Under the pieces are notes generated by a model. That model did no database searches. It had not been told where the DNA came from and saw only the letters and a list, made by a program, of their open reading frames with translations. Positions 48,949 through 58,381 of a DNA stretch of 64,000 nt are shown here, piece by piece (positions within the stretch are counted from its first letter, which is position 1; each line of letters begins with the position of its first letter). The stretch is taken from contig QHNH01000016.1 in the NCBI GenBank assembly GCA_003218375.1, positions 183,009 to 247,008 on the forward strand. Direction: 5' to 3'. The position numbers and the translations under genes were made by a program. The DNA comes from Verrucomicrobiota bacterium. GTDB taxonomy: Bacteria; Verrucomicrobiota; Verrucomicrobiia; Chthoniobacterales; UBA10450.

Positions 48949-51042
48949 ATGGGAGTTTTATTTTCGACGCAAACCGACAAGACGAAGGCCGTCGTATCGA
49001 ACGCTGGCGCATTGCTGATCAGCGGCGTCCGGCTGCGGATCTTTCTGGTTTCGTTTACGCTCCTCTTCTTCGAGCTGCTCTGCATTCGCTGGATTCCGGC
49101 TTACGTCAGGTATCTCAGCTATTTCACTAATTTTATCCTGCTCGCTTCGTTCCTCGGAATGGGGCTGGGCATCCTGGCCGCGCGGCGCGCTGCGTTCCGG
49201 TTTCCTCCGTTCCCGCTCATGGTGCTGCTGCTCACCGCGGTCGTCGCGGTCAATCGGTTCGAGCTCAATATCTCTTCGACCGATGTTCTCTACTTCGGGT
49301 CCGGGACGCACGGGGTGGCGCGGGCGGAGAGTTTTATCCTTCTGCCGCTGATTTTCACGTTCGTAGCGGCAGCGTTTATTCCACTGGCCCGGACACTCGG
49401 CTCGCTCTTTACCCAAACGGCTCCGCTTACCGCCTACACTTTTGATATCCTCGGCAGCCTGGCAGGGACGGCGGCATTTTTCGTTATCGGCTATTTCGCT
49501 CTTCCGCCCATCTCCTGGTTCGCGGCGCTCGGCCTGCTAGTCCTGATCCTGACCGCAAAGAGTAAACTCTTTCTGTCTGCTTTCATGATGATCGCCGCCG
49601 CCGGGATTGCCTTGTTTCTCCAACGCGGCACCTACTGGTCGCCTTACTACAAGATCACCCTCACGCCCGCGGCGCCGTCCGGCTACAACCTCGACGTCAA
49701 CAGCATCGGCCACCAAAGCATGATCCCGTGGCGGAACAAGGAGCCGTTCTACCGCCGCGTTTACGAACTCTTTCGCGGCGCTTCGTTCGAGCGCGCGCTC
49801 ATTCTCGGTGCGGGCAGCGGCTCCGATACCGCGACGGCCCTGGCGAACGGCGTGAAGTCGGTGACCGCGGTCGAGATCGATCCGGTCATCATGAAGCTCG
49901 GTGGCCGCTTTCATCCGGACCAGCCCTATTCCGATCCGCGCGTGCAGCTGGTGAATGCGGACGGCCGCGTTTTCCTGCGCAACACGAACGAGAAGTTCGA
50001 TCTCATCATCTTCGCGCTGCCGGACTCGCTCACGCTGACCTCGAGCATCGCCAATCTGCGGCTGGAGAGTTTTCTCTTCACCCAGGACTCGCTCGCGGCC
50101 GCGCGCGATGCGCTGGCGCCGAACGGCGTACTCGTGCTCTACAATTACTATCGCGAGCCGTGGCTGATCGAGAAGCTGGCCAGCATGGTAGGGCGCACCT
50201 TTGGTCGCGACTCGTTCGTCTCCACTTACGGCGGACAGGGACGCGGCGCGGTGATCGTGAATGGGCCGAGATTGAGTGAGATTCCGCCGGGCGCATTCGG
50301 TCCTTACCGCGAAGAGACTTTCTTGCCGAACGAAAAGGAGCTGCGCGTAACGGGCGAAGGATTCTTTGCCGCGACCGAGAAACCGCCGGCGACAGACGAT
50401 TGGCCGTTCATCTATCTTCCGAAGAAATCATTTCCCGGCCTCTATCTTCGCGGCCTGGCGGTGATCCTGGGCATTTCGCTGGCTGGGATTTTTTGGGTGG
50501 CGCCGCGGAGCACGCTCCGGCGATTTGATTGGCACATGTTCTTCCTCGGAGTCGCCTTCGCCCTCCTCGAGGTGAAAGCGCTGACGACTTTCGCTCTTCT
50601 TTTCGGCAGCACCTGGAACGTCAACTCCCTCGTCTTCTTCGCGATCCTCACGAGTGTCTTGATCGCGGTCCTGGTCAACGCGCGATTTACGTTTCGCCGG
50701 ATTTGGATTTTCTACCTGCTGCTCTTTGGCATGCTCGCGCTGAACCTCGCCGTCCGACCGGAAACGCTTCTCCTCCAAAACGCGATCGCGCGTTACCTGA
50801 TCGCGAGCGGCCTCATCTTCGCGCCGGTCTTTCTCGCGAACGTGATTTTCTCGAATTCATTTCGCGAGACGGAGCTGGCCGATGTGGCGTTCGCCTCGAA
50901 TCTGCTCGGGATCATGGTGGGCGGAATGCTGGAATACTTCAGCATGCTAGTCGGCTACCACCTCCTGCTCGTGGCAGTGATCACGTTCTATTTTCTCGCG
51001 ATGGTATTGCGGGCGCGGGCGAACCCGGCGAGCGCCATCTGA
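48949..51042 (+). CDS. membrane protein with spermidine-synthase-like domain
   Basis: The product has 697 residues from ATG 48949. About eight N-terminal membrane helices span residues 25-260. A soluble Rossmann domain at about 275-480 carries the spermidine-synthase signature (FERALILGAGSGSDTATALA, VTAVEIDPVIMKLGGRF, VQLVNADGRVFLRNTNEKFD LII). A further six or so helices run to the C-terminus (about 500-690). Such fused SpeE-like membrane proteins are common and uncharacterised; the key aminopropyl-transfer residues cannot be confirmed here. It is likely a transporter-coupled or lipid-related enzyme. Confidence 0.88.
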   Translation: MGVLFSTQTDKTKAVVSNAGALLISGVRLRIFLVSFTLLFFELLCIRWIPAYVRYLSYFTNFILLASFLGMGLGILAARRAAFRFPPFPLMVLLLTAVVAVNRFELNISSTDVLYFGSGTHGVARAESFILLPLIFTFVAAAFIPLARTLGSLFTQTAPLTAYTFDILGSLAGTAAFFVIGYFALPPISWFAALGLLVLILTAKSKLFLSAFMMIAAAGIALFLQRGTYWSPYYKITLTPAAPSGYNLDVNSIGHQSMIPWRNKEPFYRRVYELFRGASFERALILGAGSGSDTATALANGVKSVTAVEIDPVIMKLGGRFHPDQPYSDPRVQLVNADGRVFLRNTNEKFDLIIFALPDSLTLTSSIANLRLESFLFTQDSLAAARDALAPNGVLVLYNYYREPWLIEKLASMVGRTFGRDSFVSTYGGQGRGAVIVNGPRLSEIPPGAFGPYREETFLPNEKELRVTGEGFFAATEKPPATDDWPFIYLPKKSFPGLYLRGLAVILGISLAGIFWVAPRSTLRRFDWHMFFLGVAFALLEVKALTTFALLFGSTWNVNSLVFFAILTSVLIAVLVNARFTFRRIWIFYLLLFGMLALNLAVRPETLLLQNAIARYLIASGLIFAPVFLANVIFSNSFRETELADVAFASNLLGIMVGGMLEYFSMLVGYHLLLVAVITFYFLAMVLRARANPASAI

Positions 51043-51206
51043 CGAGATCACGGGGCGGGATTCGGCCCCATTCTGATCTCAAAGTGTTTCTATCTGATCC
51101 CTAACTGTTCTGCTGGGAGCGATTCGGATCATCGACTACTTCTTTCCGCGGCCGATTCCAGGAACCCCGGCCGGTTGATTTGATCCCCAGCTCGAAAAAC
51201 AAATTC

Positions 51207-51794
51207 ATGAGAACAATTTATTGCTTGGTTGCGTCCCTTTCCCTTTTCATCGCCACCGGCGTGATGGCAGCGCCCTCGATTGTGGTCAGCGTGCCCGATC
51301 AAACCCTGGCGGTGATCGACGGTGGGGTTGTCGTTGAAAAGTTCGCCGTATCGACCTCCAAGTTCGGCCTGGGGGACAATCCCAACAGCTATGCAACGCC
51401 GCTGGGTTCATTGGAGATCGCTTCCAAGATCGGCGCCAATGCGCCGCTGGGCGCCGTCTTCAAATCGCGCAAGCCGACCGGCGAAATTCTGCGGCCCAAT
51501 GCCGCCGGCCGCGATCCGATCGTGACCCGCATCCTATGGCTCCGTGGGCTGGAGCGGGGAAACGCCCGGGCCTACGACCGCGGCATCTACATCCACGGGA
51601 CGCCGGTGGAACAATTGATCGGACGGCCCGCCAGCTACGGGTGTATCCGGATGCGTTCGCAGGATGTCGCGCGTCTCTTCAACGAAGTGCGCGTCGGCAC
51701 AAGGATTGAGGTGGCGAATACACGCCTCGGCCCCGCAGTCGCGAAAGCGAAGTTGGATTCGCAGGTTCGCGGCGCAAGGCTGGCCGCGAACTAG
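51207..51794 (+). CDS. L,D-transpeptidase (YkuD family), copy 1
   Basis: The product has 195 residues from ATG 51207 (MRTIYCLVASLSLFIATGVM), with a signal peptide. The YkuD catalytic block is YIHGTPVEQLIGRPASYGCI RM, with nucleophile Cys and the upstream His. L,D-transpeptidases cross-link peptidoglycan or attach proteins to it. The start of the mature domain, PSIVVSVPDQTLAVIDGGVV, is typical. It is a close paralogue of 54123-54722. The two flank the RND-type exporter, probably after a tandem duplication. It is periplasmic. Confidence 0.93.
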   Translation: MRTIYCLVASLSLFIATGVMAAPSIVVSVPDQTLAVIDGGVVVEKFAVSTSKFGLGDNPNSYATPLGSLEIASKIGANAPLGAVFKSRKPTGEILRPNAAGRDPIVTRILWLRGLERGNARAYDRGIYIHGTPVEQLIGRPASYGCIRMRSQDVARLFNEVRVGTRIEVANTRLGPAVAKAKLDSQVRGARLAAN

Positions 51795-51905
51795 GCGGCG
51801 CTCGTTTGCAAGGCAACCGCATCGGTTGCCGAACGTTGAACATCGCAGGCGATGCGCCTGCCGTACAGCCATTGGCCCAGAGCTGAAATCGGGTGATGTT
51901 GCTCC

Positions 51906-54029
51906 ATGGTCAAGAAGATGACCTCGTTAGGCATCCACTGGTGGATGCTGGCGGTGACGGCCGTGCTCTTCGGGTTGGTCGCGGCTTTTGTCGATCTCAA
52001 GCCGGTCGTCGATGAGAATTTCTTCTTCTCGACGAGGGATCCGCAGCTTCGCGAGACGAAAAAGATCGAGAAGCAGTTCCCTTCCCAGACGGAGGTGATT
52101 TTCGCTGTCGGGTCGCACGATATTTCATCGCCGCGCTACCTCAGCCGAATCCAGCGGCTAACGCAGCAGTTGAAGAAGATCGACGCGGTCAGCACGGTCA
52201 AGAGCCTGACTGATGGGCCGAAAAATGTTGAGGACGCGCTCGCAAGCCCGTTCTGGCACCGGCTCCTTATCTCCTTGGATCGCAAGTCGAGCAACGTGGT
52301 TGCGTTCATGGAGAACAAGGACCCGGAGAAGACGATTAGAGCGTTCGAGCAGGTCGTGCATGAGCTTGATGAGAAGGATTTTCGGATCCACATCGCGGGA
52401 CCGCCGTACGTCGTAGAAATGATCCGGCGAAGTCTGGCCCACGACTTTCGCTACTTCAGCCTGACGGCGGTGGTGTTGTTCGGCCTGACCATGGCGGTGA
52501 TGTTCCGCTCGCTCCGCGTCTTTATCGGGATGCTGGCCACCTGCACGAGCGCGGTTTTGTTGACGTTGCTGCTGCAATCGATCTTCGGCGGACGAATCGG
52601 GATTCTCACGGTGAACCTCGGCACGATCGTGTTCATCGTGGCCCTGTCGCATTTGGTTTACATGACGTTCAACTGGCAGACGCTCGCCGGCCGGCTTGGC
52701 AAAAAGTCGGCCGATCTGGCGTTCGCGGCGCTGCGAATGACGTTTCCGGCGTCGTTCTGGTCGATGATCTGCGCTTCGCTCGGTTTCGGGAGTCTCTTGT
52801 TCGTCGAGGCGAAGCCGCTGCGCGAACTCGGGTTCGGCGGCGTCCTCGGATCAATCGTGGCTTTTGTCTGCGCGTACCTGATGTACCTGCCATTTCTGCG
52901 CTGGGCCGAGCCGCACAAGACGAAAGTCGCGGAGATGAAACCGCCGAGAAAATTTTGGTCGCGCCGGTACGCGTTACTTTCGTTCGGCGTCATCGCGGTG
53001 AGCGCCGGGTTGGGGTTTGGCCTAACCAAGATCAACATCGATCCGAGCCTCCTCGATTACTTCAAACCGAACCAGGAATTGCGCGACGGAATTGAATACG
53101 TCGATCGCGGCGGCGGCTCGAACCCGCTCAAGCTGGTGGTGGCGTCCGCGGACGGCGGTCCATTAAATACGGATGCCGCCTACTCCAGGATGTGGGAGTT
53201 GCAGAAAGCGCTCGAAGCTTACAAGGACGTCGGCGTCGCGATCTCGCTCCCGACGCTTTTAGCGGAAGCCGACCGCGCGCCGTTCTCGTTTTTCTTCAGC
53301 TACGAAACCCTGATGCGGAAGATGGAAGAGCCGCAGCACGCGCGCGTGGCGAAAAGTTTTGTGAACCCGGAGCACACCGAAGCAGTGTTTCTCCTGCGCA
53401 TGAACGAAACGGGCCGCGACAAATACCGGCTCGATGTCGTGAACGATCTGCGCGCCATCGTTCACAAGCACGGCTTCAAAACAAAACTGGTGGGCGGCAT
53501 TTATTATTTGGAAGGGCGTCTGGCGCAATTGGTCTCTTCGAGTCTGGTGACCGGGTTGTTCTGGTTGAATGCGTTGTTCATTTTGATCGCGTGGGTCGTC
53601 GCGCGGTCGGTTCGCGGCGCGGTGGCGATGATCGTGAGCCTGACGCTGGTGCCGCTCTGCATGCTAGGCGGGATCGGCTGGCTGCATGTGCCGATGGACG
53701 TGATCTCGGCGCCCGCCACCAATGTCTGCATCGGAATTGCGATCGATTCGATGATTCATCTCGTCTTCGGGGTGCGGCGCGCGCAACGCGACGGTGCGAA
53801 AGGTTGGGAAGCCTGGGTAGCCGGGCGGAGAGAACAGTGGCGTGGGATTGTTTACTCAGACGTGATCTTCGCGGCGGGGTTCGCGATCTTCGTGCTCTCA
53901 GATTTTCCGCCGACGCAACGTTTTGGTCTCGTCGTCCTGGGCGGATTGATTATCGACATCCTCGGAAACCTTTTCGTGTTGCCACTCCTGGGCGGGGCGC
54001 AGTTGAAAAAAGTGAAGAGCGACGCGTGA
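51906..54029 (+). CDS. MMPL/RND-family exporter
   Basis: The product has 707 residues. One N-terminal helix (WWMLAVTAVLFGLVAAFVDL), a periplasmic loop and a five-helix block (about 190-340) are followed by a second periplasmic loop and a five-helix block (about 540-700). This gives the 12-helix two-lobed plan of MMPL/hopanoid or lipid exporters. The second-helix-bundle motif NLGTIVFIVALSHLVYMTFN fits the family. It may export lipids or small hydrophobic compounds. It sits between the two L,D-transpeptidases, suggesting an envelope role. A TCGTTAGGC word lies at 51924-51932 near its start. Confidence 0.88.
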   Translation: MVKKMTSLGIHWWMLAVTAVLFGLVAAFVDLKPVVDENFFFSTRDPQLRETKKIEKQFPSQTEVIFAVGSHDISSPRYLSRIQRLTQQLKKIDAVSTVKSLTDGPKNVEDALASPFWHRLLISLDRKSSNVVAFMENKDPEKTIRAFEQVVHELDEKDFRIHIAGPPYVVEMIRRSLAHDFRYFSLTAVVLFGLTMAVMFRSLRVFIGMLATCTSAVLLTLLLQSIFGGRIGILTVNLGTIVFIVALSHLVYMTFNWQTLAGRLGKKSADLAFAALRMTFPASFWSMICASLGFGSLLFVEAKPLRELGFGGVLGSIVAFVCAYLMYLPFLRWAEPHKTKVAEMKPPRKFWSRRYALLSFGVIAVSAGLGFGLTKINIDPSLLDYFKPNQELRDGIEYVDRGGGSNPLKLVVASADGGPLNTDAAYSRMWELQKALEAYKDVGVAISLPTLLAEADRAPFSFFFSYETLMRKMEEPQHARVAKSFVNPEHTEAVFLLRMNETGRDKYRLDVVNDLRAIVHKHGFKTKLVGGIYYLEGRLAQLVSSSLVTGLFWLNALFILIAWVVARSVRGAVAMIVSLTLVPLCMLGGIGWLHVPMDVISAPATNVCIGIAIDSMIHLVFGVRRAQRDGAKGWEAWVAGRREQWRGIVYSDVIFAAGFAIFVLSDFPPTQRFGLVVLGGLIIDILGNLFVLPLLGGAQLKKVKSDA

Positions 54030-54090
54030 CGAGTGGCGTGACGGCCACGCGGTAACTCCGACCTCCGAGCTCTGACTTCTGACTTTTGCG
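54022..54090. repeat. word-like CGTGACGAGTGGCGTGACGG / CTCCGACCTCCGAGCTCTGA string
   Basis: Short direct words (GACGAGTG, CTCCGACCTC, TCTGACTTCTGACTT) lie between the exporter and the second transpeptidase. They resemble strings at 31967-32005, 32350-32384 and 35094-35168. Confidence 0.6.
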
Positions 54091-54122
54091 GTTGGCATGA
54101 AGCCCGCTTTATCAGCAGCTGC

Positions 54123-54722
54123 ATGAGGCTTCTCCAATTCAGCATGCTGTTGCTCTGTTTGACCGTGGCGATCATTTGCCCCGCGCCGGCGATGGCAACG
54201 CCATCCATCGTGGTGAGTGTCCCCGACCAGACGCTCGCGCTAATCGATGATGGCGTTGTCGTCGCGCGGTTTCCGGTCTCGACCTCGAAGTTTGGACTCG
54301 GCGACGGTTCCGGCACTTATGCGACGCCGCTCGGTTCGATGGCGATCGCCTCGAAGATTGGAGCCAACGCCCCGTTGGGCTCGGTCTTTAAAAACCGCCG
54401 GATGACTGGCGAAATCCTGCGGCCGAATGCGCCGGGGCGCGACCCAATCGTAACGCGGATCCTTTGGCTGCGCGGTCTGGAAAAACGCAACGCCCGGGCT
54501 TTCGCGCGCAACATTTATATCCATGGAACGCCAGAGGAGCGGCTGATCGGGCGACCCGCGAGCTACGGTTGCATCCGGATGCGCTCGAGCGACGTGGCGC
54601 GGCTCTTCAACGCGGTGGGTGTCGGCACGAAAATCGAAGTCGCGAATTCCCGGCTCGGCCGTGCGGTGGCGCAGGCGAAATTCGAATCCCACGCGCGCCG
54701 GGATCATCTGGCAGCGAACTGA
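54123..54722 (+). CDS. L,D-transpeptidase (YkuD family), copy 2
   Basis: The product has 199 residues from ATG 54123 (MRLLQFSMLLLCLTVAIICP), with a signal peptide. The same catalytic block occurs: YIHGTPEERLIGRPASYGCI RM. The mature domain PSIVVSVPDQTLALIDDGVV is very close to copy 1 (51207-51794), and the differences are scattered rather than clustered. Each copy keeps Cys, His and the surrounding motif, so both are probably active. It ends in a region leading into the GYF-like gene. Confidence 0.93.
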   Translation: MRLLQFSMLLLCLTVAIICPAPAMATPSIVVSVPDQTLALIDDGVVVARFPVSTSKFGLGDGSGTYATPLGSMAIASKIGANAPLGSVFKNRRMTGEILRPNAPGRDPIVTRILWLRGLEKRNARAFARNIYIHGTPEERLIGRPASYGCIRMRSSDVARLFNAVGVGTKIEVANSRLGRAVAQAKFESHARRDHLAAN

Positions 54723-54783
54723 AGCAGCCAGGAGAAGATACGGCCCCGGGAAACAGCGGCATATTAGCTGCTCGAAAGCGGGG

Positions 54784-55677
54784 GTGAAATTCTACGAGCT
54801 GCAGGTCGAGGGTTATCATACCCCGCTTTCCCCCGACCAAATTGCTGATCTTTATCGCGCGGGACGTTTGCGAAATAATGATCCTTGCCGGGAGATCGGT
54901 TCGCCTCGTTGGAAAACGATCGACGAAGTGTTCCCGCTGCTGAAGCACGATTCGGGTAGATGGCCTGCGCTTCCTGTTAAGAGCGTAGCATCCTCTGTCC
55001 TCGAACGGCCCGCCGCTTCCACGACGGCGTTGAAAGCCGGCTGGATTTGCTTCGGCCTGGGACTTTCGATCAGCTGGTTTTTCCCGCCCGGCAACGTTTT
55101 CTTCAGCGTTGCGCTCATTACCGCCGTGGTCGCGATGTGCACACATCAGGTCAACCGGGGCCTGGCCCTCCTGGTTTCGTCTTTCCTTGCGATTGGATTA
55201 TGCGCCGCGCTGTTTTTCGGATTGGTCCTCGGCACGGCTGCGATCACCGGAGCAGCGGCGCTACAGAAGTTCGATGCTGATCTAAAGCGCTCCCAAGCGC
55301 AGCAGCACCAATCGCTCGCCCGGCTGAACGCCGTGGTTCAGCAGTTGCCGCAGCCCTCCTTCCCGCTTCCCGCCTCAACGCCGGGCTACGTCCAAAGCAA
55401 CGCGAGCAACACCACAGCGTCTTCGCAATTCTTCGCCCAGCAAAAGGCCACGTTCGCGCAAGCTCAAGAGGCCCAGGCGAGAAACGCAGGCATTCGGCGA
55501 CTGGAACAGCAGCGCGACGAGAGCAATGCCAAAGAAGCACGCATCGCCCAACTCCAAAAATCGATCGACTGGTACGATGACATGATTCGCCAGGTCCGAA
55601 GTCATGGCGGCAATGAATCGGTTTTTGTAAAAGCCCGCGACCAGCTGCTCACCCAGAAGTGGGAGTTACAGCGGTAG
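54784..55677 (+). CDS. membrane protein with GYF_2-like N-terminal domain and coiled coil
   Basis: The product has 297 residues from GTG 54784 (MKFYELQVEGYHTPLSPDQI). Residues 1-55 resemble the GYF_2/DUF4339-type domain (YHTPLSPDQIADLYRAGRLR, PRWKTIDEVFPLL). Two to three membrane helices lie at about 85-150 (GWICFGLGLSISWFFPPGNV, FLAIGLCAALFFGLVLGTAA). The C-terminal part (about 160-297) is a Gln/Ala-rich helix with coiled-coil character (QQRDESNAKEARIAQLQKSI). Orientation and function are unknown. It ends 114 bases before a PG-binding protein gene. Confidence 0.75.
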   Translation: MKFYELQVEGYHTPLSPDQIADLYRAGRLRNNDPCREIGSPRWKTIDEVFPLLKHDSGRWPALPVKSVASSVLERPAASTTALKAGWICFGLGLSISWFFPPGNVFFSVALITAVVAMCTHQVNRGLALLVSSFLAIGLCAALFFGLVLGTAAITGAAALQKFDADLKRSQAQQHQSLARLNAVVQQLPQPSFPLPASTPGYVQSNASNTTASSQFFAQQKATFAQAQEAQARNAGIRRLEQQRDESNAKEARIAQLQKSIDWYDDMIRQVRSHGGNESVFVKARDQLLTQKWELQR

Positions 55678-55791
55678 TCAGCGGCTGACAGCGCGGAAAG
55701 GGTTTTTGCGAGCGGTTCTCGACGCAGAAAATTTTCTTCCCATTCGACCCGCGGGTTGGTAGAACTCAGTTCGCGCGGGAGGGCGCATCGA

Positions 55792-56637
55792 ATGAAGAGG
55801 ATATGGACTTTCGGTATCGCGGTAACGGCGGGGTTTACTTTGATTCAATCGGCCGAGGCGGGCTCGCGCGGAGCCGCGCGGTCTTTTTCTTCCGCGCCAC
55901 ACTATTCCGCGCCGCATTACTCGGCACCTGCTCACCATTACGCAGGGCCGAGCCGGAGCTTTTCGAATAACAGCGCGCGCTTCTCATCCGCGCCCAGATT
56001 CCAGAACCGGACCTATTCGGCGGCCGGGCCACGCGTGTCTCCACGGGCGGATTTTCGGAATCCGACGTATACAGCGAATCGCACCCGTTTTTCCGGCGAT
56101 CGGACGACGGCCTTTAACAGGCGGACTTCCGCGCAAGCCAACGCGCGGCTGGCGGCCGGTCGCGTCCCGAGAAGTCGCGCCCAGGCTTTCAACAATAACC
56201 AGGAGCGCGTGATCGCCCGGCAAAGCGCCAACTGGCAGCGGAACTGGGACCGAGGCCGCGATCATTGGTGGCACGGGCGGCGTTGCCATTTTCATAATAA
56301 CTTCTGGGTGATTTTCGAGCCACTCTTCTGGTATCCGTACACGTACGGCTATGGTTACGATCCGTACGGCTACTATGACGCTCCCTATTACGACGATAGC
56401 TATGCGCCGAGTGAGTATGCGCCGACGACCTATTCCAACCAGCCGGAACCTGACACCGGCTCGCGCGTAAGCGATGTCCAGAGCGCCCTGGCCCGCGAAG
56501 GATATTACGACGGCCCAATCGATGGAAATCTTGGCGACGCCACCCGCAAAGCTCTGCGTCGGTATCAGCGCGACCATGGCCTGGAAGTTACCGGCGGCAT
56601 TAGCAGTGGTGTGATCAAAGCGCTCCGATTGCGGTAG
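55792..56637 (+). CDS. secreted peptidoglycan-binding-domain protein
   Basis: The product has 281 residues from ATG 55792 (MKRIWTFGIAVTAGFTLIQS), with a signal peptide. The Ser/His/Tyr-rich SAPHYSAPHYSAPAHHY segment and an Arg/Asn-rich stretch (about 80-160) are likely disordered. A Tyr/Asp-rich GYGYDPYGYYDAPYYDDSYA segment is followed by a C-terminal PG_binding_1 domain (VSDVQSALAREGYYDGPIDG, ATRKALRRYQRDHGL). It is a distant relative of 34001-34966 in plan. It is probably anchored to the cell wall by the C-terminal domain. Confidence 0.85.
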   Translation: MKRIWTFGIAVTAGFTLIQSAEAGSRGAARSFSSAPHYSAPHYSAPAHHYAGPSRSFSNNSARFSSAPRFQNRTYSAAGPRVSPRADFRNPTYTANRTRFSGDRTTAFNRRTSAQANARLAAGRVPRSRAQAFNNNQERVIARQSANWQRNWDRGRDHWWHGRRCHFHNNFWVIFEPLFWYPYTYGYGYDPYGYYDAPYYDDSYAPSEYAPTTYSNQPEPDTGSRVSDVQSALAREGYYDGPIDGNLGDATRKALRRYQRDHGLEVTGGISSGVIKALRLR

Positions 56638-56650
56638 ATCGCCAAGGCGA

Positions 56651-57202
56651 ATGCGTTTCCGACGATCGCTGTTCTTGCTGGTCGCGCTGGCGATCATCGA
56701 ACCGCGAATACTGAGCCGGGCCGCGGAAAATCCCAAGGCGCCGGCATTCGAGTTCCGGCAGGTCAGTTATTTCGAGCGCTGGTCGAAAAACGATCAGCAC
56801 GAGTTCACGCCCGATAAACAGGAGGACCTGGATCATTGGTCGGACATGATCACGATCAACGCCTACCCGGGCGTAGATGACGGGGAAAAGATGGCGGGAA
56901 CGGCGAATGCCGTGCTGGGAAATTACCGAAGCCACCAGGGCAAGATTCTTAAGACGGATTCCGTGCCGGCGACCAGCGATCGGCCGGCGGAGCATTTTAT
57001 CTCTGTGATGTTTGTGCGGCCGCAATTCAGCGAGATCGCTTTCGCCCGCTTCAAGCTCGTGGATAAGAAGGGACATTCGTTTGTTTATTCCCATCGCTTC
57101 TACGGCGACAAGGCCAGCGAACAAATGAACGCCTGGATCGCAGCAAACGGCGCCGACGTGGAAAAGGCGCTCCTGGAGTGGGACGGGAAAACTAGAAAGT
57201 AG
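56651..57202 (+). CDS. secreted protein of unknown function
   Basis: The protein has 183 residues. A signal peptide spans about 1-22 (SLFLLVALAIIEPRIL). The mature domain has alpha/beta character: EFRQVSYFERWSKNDQHEFT, DHWSDMITINAYPGVDDGEK, SVMFVRPQFSEIAFARFKLV and SHRFYGDKASEQMNAWIAAN. I do not recognise the family; it may be an uncharacterised exported protein of about 180 residues. It starts 13 bases after the PG-binding protein gene, so the two may be co-transcribed. Confidence 0.72.
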   Translation: MRFRRSLFLLVALAIIEPRILSRAAENPKAPAFEFRQVSYFERWSKNDQHEFTPDKQEDLDHWSDMITINAYPGVDDGEKMAGTANAVLGNYRSHQGKILKTDSVPATSDRPAEHFISVMFVRPQFSEIAFARFKLVDKKGHSFVYSHRFYGDKASEQMNAWIAANGADVEKALLEWDGKTRK

Positions 57203-57256
57203 AAGACGGGGAATCCGGTTGATTGCGAAACCGAACCGGCGAGCGAAATTGCTCCG

Positions 57257-58381
57257 ATGTCTTTCGCGCAGGTCCTGGATAATTTGCCGCTCCAGAAATC
57301 GCCGCTTCTCCGGCGTTTCGCGGCTTTGACTTCCGCGAAATCGGACGCGGAGTTGGAGACGCTGGCGCAGCAGGCGCATGCGCTGACGCTGAAGAATTTC
57401 GGACGGACGATGCGGCTGTTCGCGCCGCTCTATCTCTCGAACGAGTGCATAAACAACTGCAGCTACTGCGGGTTCTCCCGCGACAATCCGATTCTGAGAG
57501 TGACGCTCAGCGTGGAACAGGTGGTCGCCGAAGGCCGGTATCTGGCGCGGGAAGGTTTCCGTCATGTCCTCCTCGTCGCGGGCGAACATCCGAAATTCGT
57601 CAGCCAAAATTATCTGGCGGACTGCGTGCGCGCGCTGGCGCCGGAATTTTCGTCGATCTCGATCGAAGTCGGGCCGATGGAGACCGCGGATTACGTTCCA
57701 ATCATTCAAACCGGCGCGGAAGGGCTCGTGGTTTACCAGGAAACTTACAACCGCGAAACCTATGCCGACCTGCACACGTCAGGACCGAAACGCGATTTCA
57801 ATTGGCGGCTCGATTGCGCGCAGCGCGGTTACGACGCGGGATTTCGACGGCTCGGTATCGGCGCGCTTTTCGGGCTTTGCCACTGGCAGGAGGAAGCGCT
57901 CGGCCTGGCCGCGCACGCGGAATATTTGCTGAAACATTGCTGGCAGGCGCAGATCACCGTGAGCCTGCCGCGCTTGCGTCCGGCAGCGGGAGAATTTCAT
58001 CCGCCATTTTCAATGACGGATCGCGAGCTGGCGCAATTGATTTGCGCCTTTCGCGTCACGTTTCCGGAAGTCGGGATCGTGCTGAGCACGCGCGAGCGCG
58101 CGGCGTTGCGGGATGCGTTGGCGCCCCTGGGCGTAACCATGATGAGCGCCGGGAGCCATACCGAGCCCGGCGGCTATACGCGCCAGGGCAGGGATGATCT
58201 GCATCGCACGGTGCGCGGACGGATCGTTGCGCCGGAGTTTGAAAAGGGCGAGGACCTGCAGGCGACCGGGCAATTCGAAATTAGCGACGGCCGCTCGCCA
58301 GCGGAAGTCGCGGAAGCATTGCGGCAGCGCGGGTTCGAGCCGGTCTGGAAAGATTGGGACGCCAGCCTGGTGGCGACATGA
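57257..58381 (+). CDS. thiH: 2-iminoacetate synthase (tyrosine lyase)
   Basis: A radical SAM enzyme that cleaves tyrosine to dehydroglycine for the thiazole ring of thiamine. The product has 374 residues. The radical SAM Cys cluster C64-x3-C68-x2-C71 lies in SNECINNCSYCGF. Further matches are VLLVAGEHPK, SIEVGPMETADYVPIIQTGA EGLVVYQETYN and the C-terminal GSHTEPGGYT. The length fits (about 370). The stop overlaps the ATG of thiS by four bases, which indicates translational coupling. thiG is not adjacent. Confidence 0.95.
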   Translation: MSFAQVLDNLPLQKSPLLRRFAALTSAKSDAELETLAQQAHALTLKNFGRTMRLFAPLYLSNECINNCSYCGFSRDNPILRVTLSVEQVVAEGRYLAREGFRHVLLVAGEHPKFVSQNYLADCVRALAPEFSSISIEVGPMETADYVPIIQTGAEGLVVYQETYNRETYADLHTSGPKRDFNWRLDCAQRGYDAGFRRLGIGALFGLCHWQEEALGLAAHAEYLLKHCWQAQITVSLPRLRPAAGEFHPPFSMTDRELAQLICAFRVTFPEVGIVLSTRERAALRDALAPLGVTMMSAGSHTEPGGYTRQGRDDLHRTVRGRIVAPEFEKGEDLQATGQFEISDGRSPAEVAEALRQRGFEPVWKDWDASLVAT

